This document shows positions 6,725-11,176 of a stretch of 11,176 bases of DNA, in pieces. The stretch comes from Deltaproteobacteria bacterium (GTDB lineage: Bacteria > Desulfobacterota > Desulfobacteria > Desulfobacterales > Desulfatibacillaceae), in assembly GCA_019308705.1 (NCBI GenBank), contig JAFDHW010000041.1, positions 3,010 to 14,185 of the forward strand. The letters are read 5' to 3'. Positions within the stretch are counted from its first letter, which is position 1; every line of letters starts with the position of its first letter. Below the pieces are notes generated by a model. That model did not search any database. It had not been told where the DNA came from and was given only the letters and a program-made list of their open reading frames with translations. A program made the translations under genes and the position numbers.

Positions 6725-8139
6725 ACCGGCCCGCGTTGTACATGGCCGTCTTGGCCCTCCTGCCGGCCCTGGCGGCCGGAACCCTTGCCCGGGACATGCG
6801 CGCCATGGCTCCCGGGCAGGCCCTTGCCGAGGGCGCGCGGCGGGAAATGGCCATGGCCGCGGAAGAGGCGGCCCGGGTGGCGGAACAGGCGGCCCAGGGC
6901 CGGGAGGAATTGCTTTCGCGCATCCGGGAACTGGAGGCGGAGAACCAGGCCCTGAAGCAGGAAACGGAGAGCCTCGAGCACCGCCGCGACGCCCTCAAGG
7001 CACGGGCTTCGGCCCTTTCCCGGCGGCTTTCCGGGCTGGACGAGCGCACCCGGGACCTGGCCGCCGCGGCCCGGTCCGCCGCGCGGGAGGCCGCCGCCCT
7101 GGTCTCCCAGAGCCCCTACACCGCGCTGAAGCCCGGACGGGGGGATTTTTTGGACAGGCTGGGCGCGGACGGCTCCTTTCCCGGCATGGCGGACCTCTCC
7201 GCCCTCGCGGACCTGCTGTTTGCGGAGATCGAACTCTCCGGCCAGGTGCAGGTGGTCGAGCAGGCCATCGTGGCCCGGTCCGGCAGGGAGGTTCCCGCCA
7301 CGGTGCTGTTGGCCGGGCCCCACACCGCCGCTTTTTCCACAAAGGACGAAACCGGGTTCCTCCTGTATTCCCCGGCCAGCAAGCGGCTGTTCGCCCTTTC
7401 CCGCACCCCGCCGGGGGACATCGCCCGGGCCCTCAAAAAATACATGGAGGGCAGGACGGACGGCCTGCCCATGGATGTTTCCAGCGGCGCGGCCGTGCGC
7501 AGGATCGCCCGCCGGCCCGACCTGGCCGCCCAGGTGGCGGGCGGCGGCCCCCTGGTGTGGCCCATCCTCCTGGTGGGGCTGTTCGGCCTGGCCATCGTGC
7601 TGGAGCGTGCGGCCACCTTCTATGCCGCCCGGGTGGACGCGGACGCCCTCATGGCGAAGCTTTCCGGCCCATGCAAAAGAGGGGACTGGCAGGCGTGCCA
7701 GAAGGCCCTGGACGCTGCGGGCGACAAGCCCGTGCCAAGGGTGCTTTCCGCGGGCCTGGCCCACGCCGGGTCCGGCCGCCAGGAGATGGAAAACGCCCTG
7801 CAGGAGGCCATCTTAGGAGAGATCCCCCGCATGGAGCGGTTTTTGTCCACCCTGGGCATGCTGGCCGCCATCGCGCCGCTTTTGGGCCTTCTGGGCACGG
7901 TGACGGGCATGATCAACACCTTCCACGCCATCACCTACTTCGGCACCGGCGATCCCAAGATGATGTCCGGCGGCATCTCCGAGGCCCTGGTCACCACCAT
8001 GCTGGGGCTTTGCGTGGCCGTGCCCCTTCTGCTCTTCCACACCGTGCTCTCCCGCCAGGCCGAATCCGGCATCGGCACCATGGAGGAAAAGGCGGTGAGC
8101 CTGGTGAACATGGTCTCTTCCCGGGAGAACGCCGCGTGA
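6721..8139 (+). CDS. TtpC-like MotA/TolQ/ExbB proton channel protein with N-terminal extension
   Basis: A 472-residue ExbB-family protein, about twice the length of classical ExbB. Residues 1-22 are a hydrophobic signal peptide or anchor, ~35-125 a charged coiled coil, and ~130-270 a probable periplasmic globular region. Membrane segments follow at ~277-297 (GPLVWPILLVGLFGLAIVLE), ~373-400 and ~419-441. The MotA/TolQ/ExbB core includes GLLGTVTGM (389-397) and SGGISEALVTTMLGL (416-430), lining the proton path at an ExbD interface. This matches TtpC, the extended ExbB of Vibrio TonB2 systems, which helps couple proton motive force to outer-membrane receptors. Reading extends far upstream in frame, but the ATG at 6721 has GGAGG four bases before it, overlaps the previous stop and begins the signal sequence. 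No ExbD or TonB gene lies nearby. Confidence 0.88.
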   Translation: MNRPALYMAVLALLPALAAGTLARDMRAMAPGQALAEGARREMAMAAEEAARVAEQAAQGREELLSRIRELEAENQALKQETESLEHRRDALKARASALSRRLSGLDERTRDLAAAARSAAREAAALVSQSPYTALKPGRGDFLDRLGADGSFPGMADLSALADLLFAEIELSGQVQVVEQAIVARSGREVPATVLLAGPHTAAFSTKDETGFLLYSPASKRLFALSRTPPGDIARALKKYMEGRTDGLPMDVSSGAAVRRIARRPDLAAQVAGGGPLVWPILLVGLFGLAIVLERAATFYAARVDADALMAKLSGPCKRGDWQACQKALDAAGDKPVPRVLSAGLAHAGSGRQEMENALQEAILGEIPRMERFLSTLGMLAAIAPLLGLLGTVTGMINTFHAITYFGTGDPKMMSGGISEALVTTMLGLCVAVPLLLFHTVLSRQAESGIGTMEEKAVSLVNMVSSRENAA

Positions 8140-8756
8140 CGCTTCTCGCCGCCATCCAGGAGCACCTGGCCGCGGGCGGCGCGGTCATGCCGCCGTTGGC
8201 CGTGCTTTCCGCGGTCATGTGGGCGCTCATCCTGGAGCGTTTCTTCTTCCTGCGCCGCATGGGCCGCCGGTCGCTCACCCGGTCCGGCGCGGGCCGGCTT
8301 CTGAAGGCCGGGGCGCGCCCCGCCGAAGGCATGGGCGCGCTGGCGCACCTGGTTTCCTACGTTTTGGACAGAAGGACCAGGGACCCGGAAACGGACCAGT
8401 ACCTTTTGGACGAGGCCGTGCTGGTGCTGTCCCGGGAATTCGACCGCAGGCTTTCCCTCATCGGGGCCCTGGCCGCCGCGGCTCCGCTCTTGGGCCTGCT
8501 GGGCACGGTGCTGGGCATGATCGGCGCGTTCGAGACCCTTTCCGCCTACGGCACGGGGAACGCCCGGGCCTTGGCCGGGAGCGTGTCCGAGGCCCTGTTG
8601 TCCACCCAGGCCGGGCTTCTGGTGGCCATCCCCGGCCTGACCATGAAGAACCACCTTTCCCGGCGCGCGTACGACCTCAAGCGCCGGGTGTCGGCCGCGG
8701 GCATATACCTGTCCCGCGTGCTTTCCGAATCCCAAACGCGAGGGGCCGTGGCATGA
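8136..8756 (+). CDS. ExbB2-like MotA/TolQ/ExbB proton channel protein
   Basis: A 206-residue inner-membrane protein of classical ExbB length. It has three membrane segments: ~16-37 (GAVMPPLAVLSAVMWALILERFF, with the conserved Glu-Arg at its end), ~105-133 with PLLGLLGTVLGM, and ~148-170 with SVSEALLSTQAGLLVAIPG. These are the ExbB/TolQ hallmarks. Together with an ExbD it would form the proton-driven motor energising TonB. The start is a GTG at 8136 that overlaps the previous TGA (GTGA), with GGGAG about nine bases upstream. An internal ATG at 8187 would cut into the first membrane segment. Next to the TtpC-like gene, it reproduces the ExbB pair of TonB2 loci. Its own stop overlaps the rmlD-like gene (ATGA), where exbD would normally be. 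Confidence 0.86.
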   Translation: MTLLAAIQEHLAAGGAVMPPLAVLSAVMWALILERFFFLRRMGRRSLTRSGAGRLLKAGARPAEGMGALAHLVSYVLDRRTRDPETDQYLLDEAVLVLSREFDRRLSLIGALAAAAPLLGLLGTVLGMIGAFETLSAYGTGNARALAGSVSEALLSTQAGLLVAIPGLTMKNHLSRRAYDLKRRVSAAGIYLSRVLSESQTRGAVA

Positions 8757-9625
8757 GGGTGTGGATAACCGGAGCCGGGGGCATGCTGGGCAGCGAGTGC
8801 GTGAAGGCGTTTTCCGGCGCCCACACGGTGCTGGCCACGGACCTGGAGGTGGATGTCACCGACCGCCGGTCCGTGGAGCGGTTCATGGAAGAGAACCAGC
8901 CCTGGGGCGTGGTGAACTGCGCGGCCTACACCCGGGTGGACGACTGCGAAATCTATCAGGCCGCGTGCCGCGCGCTGAACGCCGACGCGCCGGGCGTGCT
9001 GGCGGCCGCCGCGGACGAGCTGGGGTGCAGGCTCATCCACGTGTCCACGGATTTCGTGTTTTCCGGCGACAAGGACGGCCCCTACACGGAACAGGACGCC
9101 ACCGGCCCCCTTTCCGCCTACGGCAAATCCAAGCTGGCGGGCGAGGCCGCCGTGCTGGCCACGGGCCACCACACCGTGGTGCGCACGGCGTGGCTCTACG
9201 GAGCCAACGGAAGGAACTTCTTGAAGACCATCCTGGCCGCCGCCCTGGCGGGAAGGCCTCTTTACGTGGTGGACGACCAGCACGGCAGCCCCACCTGGGC
9301 CGCCACCCTGGCCCGGCAGCTGGAGGTGCTTTGCCGGGAAGGCGGCGCGGGCGTGTACCACGCCGCGGGAAAGGGCCGGGCCACCTGGTTCCAACTGGCC
9401 TCCCGGTTCCTCCGGCGCATGGGCATAGACTGCGAGATTACGCCGGTTTCCACGGACCAGTACCCCACCGCGGCCGTGCGGCCCGAAAACTCCGAGCTTG
9501 CCCCGGCGCGCCTGGAAAGAGAGGGCCTTTCCGTGTTCCGGCCCTGGCAGGACGACCTGGACGCCTTTGTGGACGCCCACAAAACAGAGCTTTTGGCCGA
9601 GGCCCAAAAAGCGGCCGCATCCTGA
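8753..9625 (+). CDS. rfbD: dTDP-4-dehydrorhamnose reductase (RmlD/RfbD)
   Basis: A 290-residue short-chain dehydrogenase/reductase of the RmlD type, which reduces dTDP-4-dehydro-L-rhamnose to dTDP-L-rhamnose using NAD(P)H in the cytoplasm. Visible elements: the Rossmann motif GAGGMLG (7-13), NCAAYTRVD (55-63), the catalytic Thr region HVSTDFVFSG (96-105), the active-site Tyr123 and Lys127 in YGKSK, RTAWLYG (144-150), and DDQHGSPTWAATLA (174-187) for substrate binding. Length is normal. The ATG at 8753 has GAGGGG upstream and overlaps the ExbB2-like stop. No rmlA, rmlB or rmlC is in the window, so the enzyme would depend on genes elsewhere. Another dTDP-sugar reductase is possible. Its coupling to an ExbB gene is unusual. 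Confidence 0.87.
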   Translation: MRVWITGAGGMLGSECVKAFSGAHTVLATDLEVDVTDRRSVERFMEENQPWGVVNCAAYTRVDDCEIYQAACRALNADAPGVLAAAADELGCRLIHVSTDFVFSGDKDGPYTEQDATGPLSAYGKSKLAGEAAVLATGHHTVVRTAWLYGANGRNFLKTILAAALAGRPLYVVDDQHGSPTWAATLARQLEVLCREGGAGVYHAAGKGRATWFQLASRFLRRMGIDCEITPVSTDQYPTAAVRPENSELAPARLEREGLSVFRPWQDDLDAFVDAHKTELLAEAQKAAAS

Positions 9626-9637
9626 CGACGGAGACCC

Positions 9638-10819
9638 ATGATCGCTTATCTGGACTGCTTTTCGGGAATTTCCGGGGACATGCTTCTGGGCGCGTTCATA
9701 GACCTCGGCGCGGACCCGGAGGCGCTTTCCGCGGACCTTGCCGCCATGCCCCTTTCCGGGTTTTCCCTTTCCGCGGAAACCGCGGGCAGGCACGGCATCC
9801 ACGGCACCCGGGCGAAGGTGTCCGCCGAGGACCATGCGGCATCCCGCAATTACGCGGACATCCGGAAGCTGCTGGAAGAGGCCCCGTTCTCCGACTGGGT
9901 GAGGAACAAGGCCCTGGAGGCCTTTGGCCGCATCGCCCGGGCCGAGGCGGACGTGCACCGCCAGGAGCCGGACCGCGTGCACTTCCACGAGGTGGGGGGC
10001 ATCGACGCCCTGGTGGACATCGTGGGCGCGTTCTTGGCCGCGGAGTCTTTGGGCGTCACCGCGGCGGTGTGCTCGCCGCTGCCCCTGGGCACGGGGTTCG
10101 TGGATTGCGCCCACGGCCGGCTGCCCGTGCCCGCCCCGGCCACGATGGCCATCCTGGAAGGCTGCCCCACCTATGGCAGCGGGGTGGAGGCCGAGCTGGT
10201 CACCCCCACGGGCGCGGCCATCGCCCGCACCCTGTGCGACGCCTTCGGCCCCATGCCGCCCATGGTCCCCCGCAAGACCGGCTACGGCGTGGGGACCCGC
10301 GACCTTGCCGACCGGCCCAACTGCCTGCGGGTGATTTTGGGCGACGCGGCCTCCGGCACCCGCACGGACCGCATCGGCCTGGTGGAGACCAACCTGGACG
10401 ACGTGCCCGGCGAGTACCTGGGCCACCTCATGGACCGCCTGTTCGCCGCCGGGGCCGTGGACGTGCTCTACATCCCCGCCCACATGAAAAAGAACCGCCC
10501 CGGCACCCTGGTGCAGGTGCTGTGCCCCCCGGGGACGCGCGCCGCGGTCTCCCGCGTCCTGTTCGCCGAAACCCCCACCCTGGGCCTGCGCCACACGGAA
10601 ACCTTCCGCGAAATCCTGCCCCGCGAGGCGGTGGTGGTCACCACCCCCTACGGCCCGGTCCGCGCCAAGCGCGCCACCGGCCCCGACGGCCTGCCAAGGG
10701 TGTACCCGGAATACGAGGACGCCCGCCAAACCGCCCTGGACCACGGGGTGAGCTTGAGGGAGATCTATGAGGCGGTGGGCCGCGCCGGGGAGGGTGAAAT
10801 AGGAAAACAGGAGGAATGA
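9638..10819 (+). CDS. larC: Nickel pincer cofactor biosynthesis protein LarC (nickel insertase)
   Basis: A 393-residue LarC (DUF111) protein. LarC inserts Ni(II) into pyridinium-3,5-bisthiocarboxylic acid mononucleotide, using CTP, to give the nickel-pincer nucleotide of lactate racemase LarA and related enzymes. Family signatures: DCFSGISGDM (6-15), HFHEVGGIDALVDIVG (115-130), GTGFVDCAHGRLPVPAP (151-167), TPTGAA (189-194), GYGVGTRDL (215-223), ETNLDDVPGEYLG (250-262), MKKNRPGT (283-290) and ETPTLGLR (311-318). It is one uninterrupted frame, not split by a frameshift as in Lactobacillus plantarum larC1/larC2. The ATG at 9638 has GGAG upstream, 12 bp after the rfbD stop. The last ~10 residues (GEGEIGKQEE) use AT-richer codons, right where composition changes. 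No larA, larB or larE is present, so its client enzyme is unknown. Confidence 0.93.
   Translation: MIAYLDCFSGISGDMLLGAFIDLGADPEALSADLAAMPLSGFSLSAETAGRHGIHGTRAKVSAEDHAASRNYADIRKLLEEAPFSDWVRNKALEAFGRIARAEADVHRQEPDRVHFHEVGGIDALVDIVGAFLAAESLGVTAAVCSPLPLGTGFVDCAHGRLPVPAPATMAILEGCPTYGSGVEAELVTPTGAAIARTLCDAFGPMPPMVPRKTGYGVGTRDLADRPNCLRVILGDAASGTRTDRIGLVETNLDDVPGEYLGHLMDRLFAAGAVDVLYIPAHMKKNRPGTLVQVLCPPGTRAAVSRVLFAETPTLGLRHTETFREILPREAVVVTTPYGPVRAKRATGPDGLPRVYPEYEDARQTALDHGVSLREIYEAVGRAGEGEIGKQEE
10809..10814 (+). promoter_or_regulatory. Perfect Shine-Dalgarno for the AT-rich ORF, inside the larC end
   Basis: AGGAGG lies six bases before the ATG at 10821 and within the last codons of larC. The ATG at 10816, which overlaps the larC stop, is only one base from it and opens a 14-codon frame, so 10821 is the supported start. 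The position suggests co-translation with larC. Confidence 0.6.
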
Positions 10820-10820
10820 A

Positions 10821-11176
10821 ATGGGGGGAAATCATTTTGTTAGTCAGAAGGCAGTTTTAGAAGCCTTGAGGCTGAACTTGGAAAATGCACGATTTCATGA
10901 GTCCTCTCGATGGAAATATATTTATCCATATTATACAGCTATAGGGGCTGTTCTAATAATTCTAATTAAATCTGATTTTGATATTAATTCAAAATTAGAC
11001 ATCATTTGGTGCTCAGCTATATTTTTTGCATTATTTGTTATAGGATATGCTTCTTATTATCATTTGCTATACCATAATATTGAGTTAAAAAATAGCTACA
11101 GGAGTGCTGAATATTCAGCAAATAAAGTTGGGCTCATGTCATATAATTGTTCATCATATTCTTATATTGGACTTCC
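10821..11176 (+). CDS. Partial AT-rich ORF: putative two-transmembrane protein of unknown family
   Basis: An open frame of 118 complete codons with no stop, running off the window. The start is ATG 10821, behind AGGAGG. The soluble N-terminus (MGGNHFVSQKAVLEALRLNL, then an Arg/Trp-rich stretch) precedes two probable membrane segments, ~36-50 (YPYYTAIGAVLIILI) and ~60-84 (DIIWCSAIFFALFVIGYASY), then a hydrophilic region with many Tyr and Ser. Codon use is AT-rich (ATT, TTA, TAT, AAA), unlike every other gene here; 10861-11176 is about 30% G+C. I do not recognise the family. The layout, a short charged helix with two closely spaced membrane helices and a cytoplasmic tail, is loosely reminiscent of SLATT-type two-TM effectors, but no diagnostic motif was identified. 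Probably acquired horizontally. Confidence 0.65.
   Translation, partial: MGGNHFVSQKAVLEALRLNLENARFHESSRWKYIYPYYTAIGAVLIILIKSDFDINSKLDIIWCSAIFFALFVIGYASYYHLLYHNIELKNSYRSAEYSANKVGLMSYNCSSYSYIGL

Noticed and set aside
6160..9610. Recurring word around GCTTTTGGCC in several genes, considered as a possible dispersed repeat or uptake sequence
   Set aside because: It occurs where Leu-Leu-Ala codons are needed and reflects this genome's TTG/CTT codon preference. Spacing and flanks are not conserved.
8546..10744. Long minus-strand open frame (732 codons) antisense to exbB2, rfbD and larC
   Set aside because: It is a by-product of the high G+C content: its product is low-complexity Gly/His/Arg/Val-rich with no domain, while the plus-strand frames have full family signatures.
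1..11176. CRISPR arrays, tRNA or rRNA genes
   Set aside because: No regularly spaced direct repeats and no tRNA-like cloverleaf or rRNA sequence were noticed by reading on either strand.

Overview
The window is very GC-rich (one line of larC counted by hand is 48/60 G+C) except for its last ~380 bases, which fall abruptly to about 30% G+C (96/316 counted over 10861-11176). The gene set is an acetoacetyl-CoA synthetase, a family III CoA-transferase/racemase, a CCG-domain Fe-S protein, a radical SAM protein, a TonB2-type energiser with DUF3450, and LarC. This fits an anaerobic, syntrophic or sulfate-reducing bacterium, most likely of the Desulfobacterota (former Deltaproteobacteria). That assignment is inference from gene content and composition only.

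Left half, minus strand, read from about 5.83 kb down to 0.11 kb: a radical SAM protein of unknown function, an Fe-S protein with two 4Fe-4S clusters and one CCG domain, an acetoacetate-CoA ligase, and a CaiB/BaiF-fold protein carrying the His-Asp-Glu set of alpha-methylacyl-CoA racemase. Spacings are 65, 53 and 121 bp, and the last gap contains a perfect 13-bp GC hairpin. The last three genes look like a small acyl-CoA metabolism cluster: activation of acetoacetate, racemisation or CoA transfer on a branched acyl-CoA, and an electron-transfer protein. Just past the last stop codon, at the window edge, is a long imperfect palindrome that resembles a mobile palindromic repeat.

Right half, plus strand, diverging from a 142-bp intergenic region: a secreted coiled-coil DUF3450 protein, a long TtpC-like ExbB with an N-terminal periplasmic coiled-coil extension, a short ExbB2-like protein, an RmlD-type dTDP-4-dehydrorhamnose reductase, and LarC, the nickel insertase for the nickel-pincer nucleotide. 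The first four genes overlap by 4 bp each (ATGA, GTGA, ATGA) and larC follows after 12 bp, so this reads as one tightly coupled operon. The first three genes correspond to the start of Vibrio-type TonB2 loci, but the ExbD and TonB genes expected next are absent and are replaced by rmlD and larC.

At the larC stop codon the composition collapses and an AT-rich ORF begins behind a perfect AGGAGG. It encodes a protein with two predicted membrane segments that runs off the window. This looks like the edge of a horizontally acquired segment and is the most promising place to look for something new, although too little is present to name a system.
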